Shown: piece by piece, positions 35,715 to 48,149 of the stretch
How positions within the stretch are numbered: the stretch's first letter is position 1
How the letters are laid out: the number at the start of each line of letters is the position of its first letter
Origin: Hansfordia pulvinata
Lineage: Eukaryota; Ascomycota; Sordariomycetes; Xylariales
Assembly (NCBI GenBank): GCA_006538405.1
Contig: BJKQ01000004.1
Coordinates: 1,550,001-1,614,000 of the forward strand
Reading direction: 5' to 3'
Length of the DNA: 64,000 bases
Translations under genes and position numbers: made by a program
Notes under the pieces: generated by a model
Told to the model about the DNA's origin: nothing
Database searches by the model: none
What the model saw: only the letters and a program-made list of their open reading frames with translations

Positions 35715-37343
35715 CTTGTGGAAGCACTGCCGGATTTCGAGTCCGGAATCGTAGTGAGAGGCGGCGTGCTAAAGATCAGAATGGTACGGCCGGGTGTTCC
35801 GAGCGGAGGGGATGGAAAACATAACAGAATGTTAGTGCGCAAGAGATGAACCTGCAAGCTTTCGTCAGAGCTAGGAATCTCTCCTGGGGATGCGAGACCT
35901 TATAGGCTTGGCCTAACTCGTGCTGTTACCCTAGGTGAGCGATGAAGACTGGGCATAATGCAGAACGGAACCATTAACCTTCATCTGCCGGTACTATATG
36001 CAGCCTCAAAGCTACAGGGCTTTTCATATCTTATCTTCACGTCCATCTTCACCTCCAAATTTGGATGTCACGTATCCGCTGGCTCACTGGCGTCATCGCT
36101 GCGTGAATGAGCAGAAATCTGCGCGCATAACCGCCGGGAGTCGCAGGCCAAGACGACGAGAAGTCGCCTCTTGATCCCTGTAGTCTCAAGTACTTGTCAA
36201 CCTTGAATTAGGGACTATCAATCCAAGCTTCGTGGGCTCTAATCCCTCGACGGGCGACGCAGAGGAGGGGGCGGAGGAGGGAGGAGAGCGAGAAATCGAC
36301 CAACAACAAGGACCATCCTCAATCAATGCAAACCCCTTCCCTCCCCTTGGCGCATGTAGGACTCGAAAGACGGGCAGACACACACTAATAATCCTATCGA
36401 TAACGCGCCGCCTGGATTAGGCCTGCCGAGATCTCGCCCGCCAGTCAATCGGCCAGAGGTGCTCGTACGCCGATGTGTCATATGTCAGGTGTGCGTTTTG
36501 AGGCGTTCGAGCTGCATGACCTGGGGAGGGGGCGTGTGTACGGATATGTGTGTGTGGGCGTGTAAGTGTGTGTATGTGTGTGTGGGTGTGTGGGTGTGTG
36601 TGTGGGACTCGGTTTCTGCCTGCAAAGCGGGGCGGCGGGGGGAGTGAGTCCCCGAGCTACCACCCAAGGAGGTATATACAGAGCAGACGAATCGTGTGGC
36701 CGCGCAGGCATCTATTTCGCATACAGCCGGCCGGTAGTGGCCAGCGCGTCGGTGGCCCATGGTGCAAATGCTGTCGTACGAGTTCGGGTTTCTTCCATCG
36801 GGACAGTCATCACGAGATGGAGAGCGAATCAAGTTGGTTGTGATAAAACGGTATTGAATTTGCCAAAGATATCGTTTGCGCGGCAGTACTCCTTCCCAAG
36901 AAACGAAAACGCGACGAACGTTCTTCTAACCTGATCTGACACGGTAACTACATGCTCCTCCAGACAATTCCCAATGTCTTGCAGGGGTGTGCCGCCCCAT
37001 GCAACCACCCGCGCGGTTCGGCGCCTACATCTGAGACAACGATGCCCATCTCCCGCTTCGCGCAACTTGTGTTTCCTTTTTTCTTGGTGTGTGGTCTCCT
37101 TTTCTCGGTCTCTTCATCTTGGCAATGGGGAAATTCGGGCTAACAGGATATTTTGCGTCGGGTATCTCTATAACAGGGTAAAAGAAAAAAAAGTCTATAC
37201 AATTCGGGTGATACATCATGGTAAAGCGAGATGGGAAGAGAAGCAAGAATGGAAATCGTCACAAGAGTAGGAAAGCCCCAAATCAGAACCGCAGAGGGAA
37301 AAGAGTAAAAAAAGAGCAGATGGCCGCCAAAAGCTGATCAGGC
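35715..37343. other. Intergenic with GT-rich microsatellite
   Basis: No gene recognised. An imperfect (GT)n tract spans about 36545-36606. Confidence 0.5.
36545..36606. repeat. Imperfect GT microsatellite
   Basis: GTGTGT units interrupted by GGG, AA and A; a purine/pyrimidine alternating tract in non-coding DNA. Confidence 0.8.
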
Positions 37344-38282
37344 CTACTGGGGATAGGAGGGGTACATGTAGTGGTCGTGAGGGCGTGCTCGCCTGCCCTG
37401 CTCGTCAGGCAGAGGCGTGATCTGGTAATCGCCCCGCGGCGACGTGGGCGTGCGGGGAGGCGCGTTGTACTGGTAGCCAGAAGACGAGGCGCCGGTCGTG
37501 TAGTCGTGCGAGTAGCGATGGGTCGAGGGCCGCGAGGCGCTCGGGCCCGACTTCTCAATGTATGGTTCTTTGCCGCTGTCGCGGGTCGAGCGGTGTCGCT
37601 GGTGCGAGCTGCTGCTCTTGGTGGGGTGGCGGCCGTGGCGGGACTCGTTGGAGGATTTCGAGACGGTGTCGTCGTTCTTGCTATGGTCCCTGTTGAGCCT
37701 CTCCTTGAGGCGGGACTGCTGCTCGTTGTCGCGCCGGCTCTTGGACTTGGAGCGGGTGGGCAGGCTCTTGTGCTCACCGGAGCCACCGCTCATGACGGGC
37801 TCGATCATTTTGGGGCGCTCAGACAGCTGCTGGCAAAGGTCGGCAAAGTCCTGCTCCAGCTCTTCGTGCTTGCGCTGGAGGTCGTCGAGTCTCTTGAGCA
37901 GGGTCTCGTTGCGCTTCTTGACCGTCTCGTGGTCGTCCTCCAGCTTTTCATTCTCCGTCTGCAGCGCGTCGTTCGTCTTGCGCAGCGCGTCGTTCTCCTT
38001 CTGCAGCCGCTCGTTCTCCTTGCCGACTTTGCGCCTGTCCCGTCGTTCCTCGTCGACTTCGTCCTCGAGCTTCTCGCACCGGGCTTTGAAGTGATCGTGG
38101 TCGGACTTGAGGGCCTTCATGGCGTTCTGCAGCGAAGCAACATCGCTCTTCTGTTGTCTCAAATCTGAGGCTGTTATTTTACGGTCAGGCTTTTCAACCG
38201 AGCTGTCCTGCTCACTGGATGATAACGAACCAACTCCGGAATCGCAAGTTGATTCGTCGCTAAAGGCAACACGCTTAGGCAT
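37344..38282 (-). CDS. Coiled-coil protein with Ser/Arg-rich tail
   Basis: Single exon, 312 residues. It opens MPKRVAFSDESTCDSGVGSL, an N-terminus I associate with a conserved but uncharacterised fungal family. Residues about 40-165 are an uninterrupted, strongly charged heptad coil (LQKENDALRKTNDALQTEN and similar), so the protein should dimerise. The rest is a basic, Ser/Arg/His-rich, disordered tail with a Tyr/Pro-rich end (MYPSYPQ). No signal peptide, membrane segment or enzyme motif. The DSGVGS motif resembles a phosphodegron-like serine cluster (inference). A second coiled-coil protein of different composition lies 10 kb downstream on the same strand. Confidence 0.75.
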   Translation of the reverse strand: MPKRVAFSDESTCDSGVGSLSSSEQDSSVEKPDRKITASDLRQQKSDVASLQNAMKALKSDHDHFKARCEKLEDEVDEERRDRRKVGKENERLQKENDALRKTNDALQTENEKLEDDHETVKKRNETLLKRLDDLQRKHEELEQDFADLCQQLSERPKMIEPVMSGGSGEHKSLPTRSKSKSRRDNEQQSRLKERLNRDHSKNDDTVSKSSNESRHGRHPTKSSSSHQRHRSTRDSGKEPYIEKSGPSASRPSTHRYSHDYTTGASSSGYQYNAPPRTPTSPRGDYQITPLPDEQGRRARPHDHYMYPSYPQ

Positions 38283-38357
38283 GGCGACGGCTGCCTAGGG
38301 GCGAACGTGTGCTGGAAGCTTGGGCGAATAGACGGCGACGGAGGGAGGGAGGTAGGG

Positions 38358-38404
38358 AGGCAGGCAGGTAGGCAGGCAAGCAGGCAAGCAGGCAGGCAGG
38401 CAGG
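38358..38404. repeat. GGCA tetranucleotide microsatellite
   Basis: Repeats of GGCA with GTA and AGCA variants, about 75-120 nt upstream of the coiled-coil gene start. Confidence 0.75.
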
Positions 38405-41400
38405 GTAGGGCGGCGCAGGCACAGGTGCAGCCGGGTAAGGCTCAAGTGCCTAGGCTATGACTTGCAGAATAAGCCAAGTAGAATTGAGGCGACCAAGGAG
38501 AGGCTGTTGTTGGTGGATCAGGCGCCTTGGTCGTTGGAGATGCACAGTTGGCGTTGAGCTAGAGCCAAGTGCAAGTGGTGTTGGAGCCTGCTGATAGGAG
38601 AATATATATGAGAAAAAAGCCACGCCAGACCAGGACAACAGATGATCGGTAAGAGAGGGGTAGGGGTATGACAACAGAGGGTGTAAGTGGAAGAGAAGCC
38701 GATGCGGCGTCAGATCTGCGGCAGGCAGACAGGAGCGAACGGGCTGGAAGGGGTTCGAAGATATAGAAGAAAGCCTTGGGAGGCGTATAGGACCAAGACA
38801 AGGGGGGGGAATGTGATTCGCCGAGGGGAGACTGCTGCCTTGATTCTCGAATCAGGACAGGCAGATGGATGCGCGAAGGGAGATGTATGTATATATGCAC
38901 ATGCGCAGTATGACTGGCAGCTCGACGCAGTGACGCCGGTACGCTTGGTAGGCTGGCCTATAATGGCTGGAGGTGTGGATAGGCTCAGCCCTGATAGCGG
39001 CGCCGCTGAGCGCCAGGCAAGGCTCGCTGCAGGCCGGGGGGGCGAGGGGGAGTATCGAGGTTGAGGTCGGCTGCCTCTGACCTGTGGCTGGAAGAGGAAG
39101 GGGAAGCATTGGGTTTAGGCAGAACCCCCGGTTTTCCTGGAATCCTTCCCGGATCGAGCCATCTCAAGGAGGCGAAAGGGAGAGGGTGCAGAAGAGAGAG
39201 ACGGAGACAAGGGTGCCAGGCCAGCGAACCGCAGCAGGCCAGCCGGCGGGGCTAGTCGAACAAGCAAGCCCGGCAAGACGAGAGGGAAGACGGGGACGGG
39301 GGGGCAGCCTAGCCGCTTTGGCGCAGCTGAGCAAAGTCGATGACCGACAAGGCCCCAAAGCAGTCAAGGTTAAAGAGGGAAAAACAAAAAGAAACGGGAG
39401 AAAAAAAAAAGAACCTGGGAGAGATCCTTGCGCCGCCGCGGGCGGAAGCCCACGCGCTGCGCACCAGCGCCAGCACCAGGATCAGGACATGGTTTGCCGG
39501 GCCTGCTGGCGCGAGGCAGTGCAGCCGCCAGCCCTGGCAGCTCTGCTCTGGACGAACAAGTGGAAAAACCAGGTCGCGCGACGGCGCAGCGCCACCACCA
39601 CCACTGCTATCGGCACCAGCACCACCAGCACCAACATCTTGGTTCCCGCTGCCTGCCAGCCTGCCTGCCTGCTTGCCCCGCCCCAGCAACCCGGGCCCCA
39701 CCGTCTCCGTTTGCCGCCATCTGCAGTCAGTCTGCGGTGCATCTGTGGCGGCAGATGGCTCGGGAGGGCAAGCAAGGAAGCAAGCGAGCAAGTGACTTGA
39801 CTGGCATCGCGAGGTGTAGTGCGCTGAAGCGTGTGCTTTGCGCGACGCTGCCCATTGCGCACGCGCGAGCCTGCGCTGCGACGCGATTTGCCGCGCGGAT
39901 TGTGCAAGTGAGCAGACAGGCAGACGTGCGGGCGAGCGCCTCTTCGTCACCTGGACACCAGCCAGCCTGCTCTCGAACTCTTGCCAGCCGTCTCTCTCAC
40001 CGAAGAAAAATGATTCCGTAATCAGGAGCACAAAGCCCGCTCTGGCGTTGCCCGTCGCCGGATTCCTTGGCTGAGGCCAAATAACTCGCAGCGGACGCGC
40101 AACCGGGGCCCTCCACGGACGGTGGTTCGCATGGTCCCACCGCGGCCTGGTTGGTGGTGCGCATCACCGCACGCCAAGTCTCCTTGCGCGGGGAACCCTC
40201 ACCATTTTTTCCCTCGTCTTTTTTTTTTCTCTCGCGCTCTCACTCCTCCCAGCGCGGCACTCCGTCATCAGGCGATCGCATGGCATCTGCCCTGCTCTGC
40301 TCAGATGTGCGCAGGGCCCCCCGTTTTGCGGGTATGCGCGCGAATCGAGTACGGGTCCAGGATGGGGCAGGCCCGGGGCCCCTCTGGCCCCCATTCAGAG
40401 ACGGGTCCCCTGCTCATGGAGCGAGGCTCTCGTGTATACGAGCAACGTACATATGCGACTGCGCATAGGACGGGATCGGGCCACTCTCCGTGGGTGTTTT
40501 TGTGGTGGTAGTGGTGGTGCTTGGTGCTGATGCTGCGCGAATGTGTCGTGTGCGCAGACGCGCGCCCATCTGCACCCGCACTTGCGCAGTGCTGCAGGAC
40601 CGAGGGCCGACAGATGATAGGGACAGAAAGAAAAAAAAATCGACTCGAGGCAGAGCCGCTAGCTAGCTGCATGGAACCCGAGGGGGGGAGAAAGAGGAGG
40701 AGCGGGAGCGAGGCGAGGTCCAGTCAGAGACGGCGAGGGTTCCTTGACCCTGGCTGCCGGACGCAAGCTGGGCGTCGGCAGACCAATGCCATCGCACCAC
40801 AGCTCCCGCCGCCGCCCCAGGCGACCAGTGACGAAAGCGCGATCGTAACCGAAGAAAAATGATGGAAAAAAATTGGACGAAACGAAAAACCGCACGTCCG
40901 ACGCAACTCAGGTGACTCACAGTTGGGTAAGGTGTGTACTCGTAGGCAGGTACAGATCGCCTGGCAGGCTGCAGGCAGGGTCGGGGGGTGGCGCGGCGGC
41001 AGGCCCCTTTCGCGATGGCAGTGGTGATGGCGACGCTGCTTCTTCCTCTCGGGCAGTCGGGATGGCGATTGCGGTTCTGCGTGCTGTGCGTGCGCGCGCG
41101 CGCGTGTGTTTGTGTGTGTGTGTGTGTGGGCTGTGTGTGTGGGCGCTGTGTGTGTGGGCTGTCCGCGGCTATGGGACAACAGGGCCGTAGAGGCGAGATT
41201 CGGGGGTCTGGGCGAGGAAATGGAAAAAGGTCATGTTACGAGCCGCACGACGAGGAGAGGGTGGCGCGGGGCAGTGAGTTGCGGCGGCGGGCGGTGGTGG
41301 TGGTCGTGGTGGTAGTTGTGGTGGTTGTGGTGGTAATCGTGGTGGTGGCTGTGTGCGAGTCTTTGTGTGTGGTGTCGCGGTGCGAGTGGTGGTGGTGATG

Positions 41401-41808
41401 GTCGTCAGCACCGGCCCAGGAGCCACTTGCGCTACCGCCCCCCGGCCAGGTACCCCGCCTGTCAGAGTTGGTGAGGGCGGTACTTACTTCCCATATAAAA
41501 GACCGCAACGACCCAAAAGAAACAACGAGAGAAAAAAAAAGGGCCCCAAGCCAAGCTAGAAAATCCTCCCAGCGCCCCGGGCGGTCCCTCCCGCCGGGAG
41601 CTAATATCCAATCCACGGGTCCCAAGAATCTTCCACGGGCCTACTCGTAACTAATCAAGCCGTGGTAGGGTCATCCCGGCCGTCGCTTCGTGACTCGGAC
41701 CTACCGGTTAGCATGTGGTGTTGACACCAGGCCGCCGCCTTTCCTTTGCCATCCCACGGTGCCATGTCCTTCTCCGTCCCTACGAGCACTCATACGTGGC
41801 TTGTTATC

Positions 41809-41842
41809 TTTTTTTTTTTTTTTGGGGGGGGGGGGGGGGGGG
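41809..41842. repeat. T15 directly joined to G19
   Basis: Fifteen T run straight into nineteen G. Such a junction is prone to slippage, and the G tract could form a quadruplex. Confidence 0.9.
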
Positions 41843-44800
41843 TGTTCTTGTTGTTCTTGTCGCCCTGCCTGGCTGGCCACTCTGGCTTACACCGAGTCGG
41901 CCGCATGGTGCCTGCAATTTCCCCTGAAAACGCCGTGGCGAAAGCTCGCACGCGTTGGGTCGGCGTTGGGCACAAAGACCAAACTAATAATAAGCAAGCA
42001 ATAAGCAAAATTCTTGCCCCTTCCCTGGCCTCCCCTCCCCCTTCCTTTCCCCCTCCCCTCTCGGTCGTGCGCACTGGCGCGTCGGGTTCCAAATTGGCAT
42101 TCGTCAATTTCGTCTTGTCTCGGCCGTCGCCAATCACAGCGCCGCAGTGGTATATGTGTGTGTGCGTGTGTGTACGAGTGCTTGATCATCCAGGGGCAGG
42201 GAGACAGACAGGCAGACTCATCAATCAGTCAGCTCCATCGCTGTCACTTTTCCATGCATGCCTGACAGAAGAAAGGAGACACGCCATCTGCAAGTGGCGC
42301 TGCTTGCTATATCCGTACTCGTACAAGAAGAAAAAGCTGCAAGCGCTGTGCCCGTGGAGACGGAGAGAGGCGACAAAAGACCAAAAACGTCCTCGCGCCA
42401 GTGGGCTCGTCATCAGGTCGCGGAGGGGAAAGGGGCAGAGGGATTGCGTGAGAGGGTCCCCGCCACAACCGACGGCTTGGTACCCGTAAAGTTCCAGGCC
42501 CAGACCTCCTCCACCGGCCGGTCCGCGCCGTACCTTCTGCGAGTACTCGCACCTACCCAGATATCAGGTACCTACCACCATGTACCTACCTTCTCGTACG
42601 AGCTTTTCATCTGGTCTAATCTTGTTCCTGGCTGGTGCTTCCCTTCCCTGCCCTGTCGTGCCTGCCCTGTCGTGCCTGCCCTGCCGTGCCTGTCCACTCC
42701 GCCGTGTCAGACTCGACCTTTTAGCACGGTGGGTTATCACCAGCCTGCCACGCCTGCGGACACGGACACGATGGATACTCGCACTTTTATGGGCCGTGGG
42801 TAAGGTTGGCACGGGTCTGTGGCATGGCCCGACGCAGGCTAAAAGACGTGCTCGTGCTTCCCTCACCCAGTACAAGGCCCTTGCGTACCTTGCTGTCATC
42901 AGACTGGACTTGCCGCCCGCTGGCTCCTCATTCATGCCCACGCCCGCCGCGTCGAGCCGAGGGTGGCGATGGGACAGCTTGGCCTTGGTTGCCGCGTCAA
43001 GCCCAGAGCCCGGGAGCGGGTATCCCCAGGTGCCCGGGCGCGCCAGGCCTGGCACGTACGTATAATCTCGTCTCGTCCGTGCCGATACGTGCGAATGCCA
43101 ACCCCACCCTCCGTACGATGCTCGGCCGCGTATGGCGTGCGTCGAACGGCTCGCCCAGATGACGTCTTGGTGTTGTACGAGCCCGCATGCGTGGTTAGCC
43201 CTGTGCGATCTTCTGAGAACTGGAAGAAAGAGCAGCGCCCGTGGTCACGCGCGCCGCCGCGAGGCATTTACTGAGGAGATGGCTCTGGAATGATTGGGTT
43301 GGGACAGCAAAGCTCGGCCCCTCGGTGGATTCCGCCCTGGCCGATCACCTTGTCCATGTCATGTCCGAGGAAGAAGAGTACGCGTAGAAGAAAGAAATTG
43401 GGAGGGGAGGGGGGAAAGGCACACTCGTATCCGCCTTCTGATGCTCGAGCTGACGGACGGACGGACGGCGGGAGATGGGGTTGGTGGCTGCAACTGCAAC
43501 GCCGCTGGTCGTTGCACAGCGCCCGATCGAGACAGCATGGACTGCTGCAGTCGCACATGCACCACGACGCCGACCCCGCGACGTTTGATGTGCGGTGTTT
43601 GGGCCTGTTGTGCGACTCGCGCCTCAACTCCGAGGAGCCCGCGCTGGCTGCCGGTGTCGGCCGCTCCTACGAGTGCCTGCGCGCAAACGCCCCGCGCCTC
43701 TCCCCATCTCTCTCCCTGTCCAGAAATGCGGTGTTGGGCCATTGCACCGGTCTGCAAGGGCGCCATGTTGCACTCCGTGCTCCGTATGCCGAGGGGGGCG
43801 AGGCAAGGCGGATGCGACGCTGAAGAATTGCAGGATATACGGGCGGCGGGGGGGCTTCGAAGGAATGCGCGCGGGTGCGCAGACTCGAGCGAAGCGCGCA
43901 TCGACAGGGGCTATTTTCTTCTTCTTCTTCCCCTTTGTTTGTCTCTCTTCTTCTCTTTGCCTCTATCTTGTCTCCCATTGTCGCCCCATTGCCAAGGCTC
44001 ATCGAGCTGTGCAGTCTCTCATCAATGCCGGTGAGCAGGGTTGTTGATGCGCCCACACGATCGGGCTCCCGTAAGCGCGGGCTACACAAACGGAATCATG
44101 CAGGATCCATGCCACGCTCGTGATACTCGTGCGGAGTCTCTAACCGTGATAAGGTAAGGCACTCCTTCCAATTCGCCTCCCCAAAGTCCTCTCGGCCTCG
44201 TGGCCCACACTGCGCGAGGCCCGTTGGACAATTCTGCTGCCGCCCAGCGATGACGTAGGACACCCAAGAGCCCTCCCCCCCCCCGGCTCTCATTGTCTGT
44301 AGGTCTTGCCTGACTTGCCGAATCGAGCAGTCGCCGAGAGCCTCGCCTGGTGAGGTCCCATTGTCCCTCGCGCTCAGCTGTGCCAGGGACGTGAGACTTC
44401 GGACCAGGGCCCTGCGATACCCCTGACCCTGCCACTCATCACTCTGCCGCGGCCGAGGGCGCTCCTCAGCTGCCCGGGCGTCCCAGACCCTACTACGAGT
44501 ACTGCGCAGGAGTACGAGTACTTCGTGAGGCACGAGTATCGTACGGACCGCTCCGTAGAAGTGCGCCTGCTCATTCCAGCTGTTGTTATCTCCGTGCCCG
44601 TCTTCAATGTTGTCTTGGCCGTTTCTTTTTTCAGCACATGCAACTTTGCGGTCTTGCCCACTACGGACTATGGGTTTCCCGCCCCATCGCGGTTTCCCCG
44701 GCCCTCCGTGTCCGGGCTTCCAGATTTTACGTGCATTGGATGTACCTGCGTACCGAACATATTCGAGTGTGGGCACGAGTAATCGCATCTCGGTTGCGGG

Positions 44801-46660
44801 TGGGTTACCCACAGACATCAATATCCATTGGACGCACGCGTAGGAACACCACACTCACGCACACATCCATGCAGATGTCGAAAAATCACGGCCGCATTTC
44901 GAAAAGACGGTATGATCGCGAGATTTGCAAGATTTTTTTTTTTTTTTTTTGGCAACGCCGGCTGGCCCAATCACCCTGCACACGCTTGAGGCCAGTAGCA
45001 AGCCTGCATACAATACGATGACAGGCACACGAGCTGCGGACGTCACTCCCCCCCCCTTCCCCCACGCTGCGACGCTGATCAGGGCGACCAGCTGACCTCT
45101 TGGCCGCGAAGTGAGGCCAAGCAGAATCCCATCACGTCCCATCTTGAGATGGGGTCCCTCCGCAGCTCGGATTCTCCATTTCGTCAAAAGCAGAGTGAGG
45201 GCCCTGGATGGGGGCGATCTCCAGCTGCCGGAGGCCTGCCGCGACTCCGCAGTGTCGACATCATTCTTCCCTCCCAACTCGCCCCTCGTGAGGCTGGGGT
45301 TGGGGGTGTGATCTCGTGTGCCAGGGGACCTTCCGCCGGGGATGGGAAAGCGGATCCATGGAGCCTGCGAATACTCGCACAGCCCGATTCCCATTTCCCC
45401 TTTCGCCTCCCCCTCCCCCCCTGTCCCCCAGCGCTCGCGCTGCGCCGACTTCCCGCCATCCTTGCACTCCGATGATGTTATGATACCCCGTACGCCGTCT
45501 CGTAGACCTTGGGCCTCTTGGAGCTAAGGGCGTCCTTCTCGTATCAATGGCGTGCTAATTATTCCGTACATCGAGAACTTCGCCCTCCGCTGCCAAAGTC
45601 GAAAAACCACCTCATCGTGGACAACCGGATCAGTGCTTCCGGTGAGACGGGCGGCCGCTCTCTCGCGCCGTCGCCCGCTGCTCAGGGTCCAAGACCCGCC
45701 GTGGGCACTCAGACGGAACTCAATGCCGGACACTGCCCATCGTCCGGTCTTGAGAGTGAACGGATAGCTTGCTCTAATCAGTGGAGTTCTTGATTCGGAC
45801 CCTTGGGGAGAGGTTAGCAGTCGGGGGATATCGCGGCGCTTGTAACGGCGGGCCCCGGCGGACTTGTCCTGCCCACCTCTTGGTAATCCGATCTAGCGCT
45901 TACACCCGCGGGCTGGCCCAGACTGCAGACGTCAGCGAGCTGATGGTTTGGCTATGACAAGAGTTTGACGAGCGGGGCGGGAAGGCGGCTGGGCTGGAGG
46001 CCTTTCGCCTTACCACACTACCAGTACAGTATCCGTCAGCAGGTTCATCGAAGCATTATCAGCTAGCGACACGGCCCAGCAGCCCGGCTAGGCCCAAGCG
46101 AGGTTGGCAAGGCCGCACGAGAAGAAGGGGAAGCTATTCCGGCGAACGGGATGGCTAGACTCGAGGCGGCCTAGGCTGCGTGTGTCGAGTTGGGTAGATT
46201 GGTACGATCAGGGTAGCCAGGCCCACGAATCGCGCCATGTCACTTTGCCATGACACCTCGACGGCTTTCCGAGACCCCTCTCCCTACGAGTGTGCCATGT
46301 CGTATAGCCGCGCCCCCGCCTCACCAGCCGCACATGTCTCAGGGGAGACCCGTCCCCGAGAGATCCATGGCAGGTGGGAAGCACCCTCTCCCCTCTCACG
46401 GTACGAGTACTACTCCGTCTCTCCCGCGCAACGGTGCTTTGTGTGGTTGTTTGTTTTTAGAGCACTGAACTTGGTGGCTTGATGGAGAGGCTTCTATTTC
46501 GGGAAATGCTTCAACGGGCACACCCCCCTAAAGACCAGAATAGGGCGAGCTGATTCCTCACGTAGTCACACGCCTTCGTACACGGATACATAGACACGAA
46601 CAGTCACTGGAAATCCCTGCTTCTGCCTGAGATGTGGCTTGCGGAGGGAGTCTCTCCCCG

Positions 46661-46676
46661 CCCCCCCCCCCCCCCC
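46661..46676. repeat. C16 homopolymer
   Basis: Sixteen consecutive C in non-coding sequence. Confidence 0.9.
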
Positions 46677-48087
46677 TCATCGGCGCCTGGTCACGGATTA
46701 TGGATCGCCTCTGCGCGCGAATCATCAGGGGCCAAGGGAGCAGGTCGTGTCAGGTGCCCGCCCATCCCAGACAGAGAAAAAAGGGAAACCCGTACCGTTT
46801 CCCTCTGGCGCGGAGGCGCACCTCCCCCCCAAAAGCAGCAGCCTACCAGAGTGGACGCGTTGCGCCCGACCCCGTTTCCTGGGCTTGTTAGCTTGGCTCG
46901 GCGCGGGTCCGCCTCAGATGCTCAGGTGTCCGGTGCGCACATCACGGGCCGCGTGGAAAACAGAATCCTCTCGTGCCGCCGCGCGCGGGGAGGGGACAGA
47001 AAAAATATCGAGGGAGGAAATCAAGAGAGACGAAGAAGATAGTGACGTGGGGATCTGCAGCGGGATCGGCGGCAGGCGCTTATACGAGCATCTTCGTGCG
47101 CGCGAAATAAACAGGACCCTGCATCGCATTCGCTGGACGACCGAGAGCGTGAGGGCAGGGGGGAAAGAGGCCCCGTCTGTTCCGTTTCTCGCATGATCAC
47201 AGCGGGCAGAGGACGAGGGACAGAACAGGACAGGGCAGGGCAGGAAAGGAAAGGCAAGGAAAAGGCAAGCGTAGCAAGGCACCCAAGGCAAAGGCAACAC
47301 GGGATGACGGCCCTCGCCCCGTCCCGCTCGGGATTATTCTGAAGCCTAAGCCCAAGGCAATCTAGTATGTCGTGGAGCCCCAGCAAAAAGGCCGCTAGAA
47401 TATTGGATGAGATTGTAAAGTACATGTGTAGTAGTGATGCCTGCAGCGAGCAGCCCCGCGCCGCGGTTCGATCGCGTGCAGACTCATACATGAGAAGATG
47501 TCCCCCCCCCGCCATCCCACTGACCGTCCGTCAGCCCCGCTCCCGAACCCGGGGAGCGGGATGCATGCGATGACTACCTTACCGACCAAAGAAAAAAAGG
47601 CAGAGTGGGAGATGCAGCGTCCAGAAAGGGTATAAACCGAAGTAATTAGAGAGAGCGCGAGAGAGAAGAAATAGAAAAACAGGGGTCGAGACGATGCGGC
47701 CAGACAAGGAAAAGCCTGCCCCTGCACTGGGTGTCGTGACTCGTGACGGGCCGCGTCTCTGCGTCTCGTGTTAGTCGGCGCGGCGTGCAATTTCGACCCC
47801 TCACGATCTGCCATGTCGGCGTACCTCAACATACCATTCTCGGTCGGTCGACGTCATCGGGTCCAGAGGAAAGAAGATGCCGCGCCTGGCGGAGGGGAGG
47901 AGGACGAGGAGGAAAGAGGAAAAGACGATCTGCGGGCCGCGCTGGCCGGAGGGCAAGCAGATCACCGTCGCCGGAAATCACCAATTGCCTGAAGCAGTGC
48001 AGTCTTGGGCATGTGCGCCATTCGTGTCTCCCCCTCCCCTTGCCTTTCCAAACGACACTGACAAGAGAGCCAAGCGAAAGAAGAAGA

Positions 48088-48090
<3 letters not shown>

Positions 48091-48137
<47 letters not shown>
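48091..48137. repeat. GA dinucleotide microsatellite
   Basis: Nearly pure (GA)n just past the stop of the His-rich gene, so within its presumed 3' UTR (as TC on the coding strand). Confidence 0.85.
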
Positions 48138-48140
<3 letters not shown>

Positions 48141-48149
48141 AGAAGATCT

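Larger units (their letters stand above)
38283..48149. other. Gene-poor region of nearly 10 kb
   Basis: No supportable protein or tRNA gene. Open frames here (for example 43294-44034 plus, 44096-44854 minus) have arbitrary composition. The stretch holds a GGCA microsatellite (38358-38404), GT-rich tracts (41095-41160), a GTG-rich block (41290-41400), a T15-G19 junction (41809-41842), a T18 (44933-44950), a C16 (46661-46676), a GA run (48091-48137) and scattered TACGAGTA motifs. Non-coding RNA genes cannot be excluded. Confidence 0.5.

Noticed and set aside
43294..44034. Plus-strand open frame of 246 codons
   Set aside because: Random-looking Cys/Arg/Ser composition with several overlapping open frames on both strands.
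44096..44854. Minus-strand open frame of 252 codons
   Set aside because: No domain, irregular composition, and no supporting promoter or splice context.
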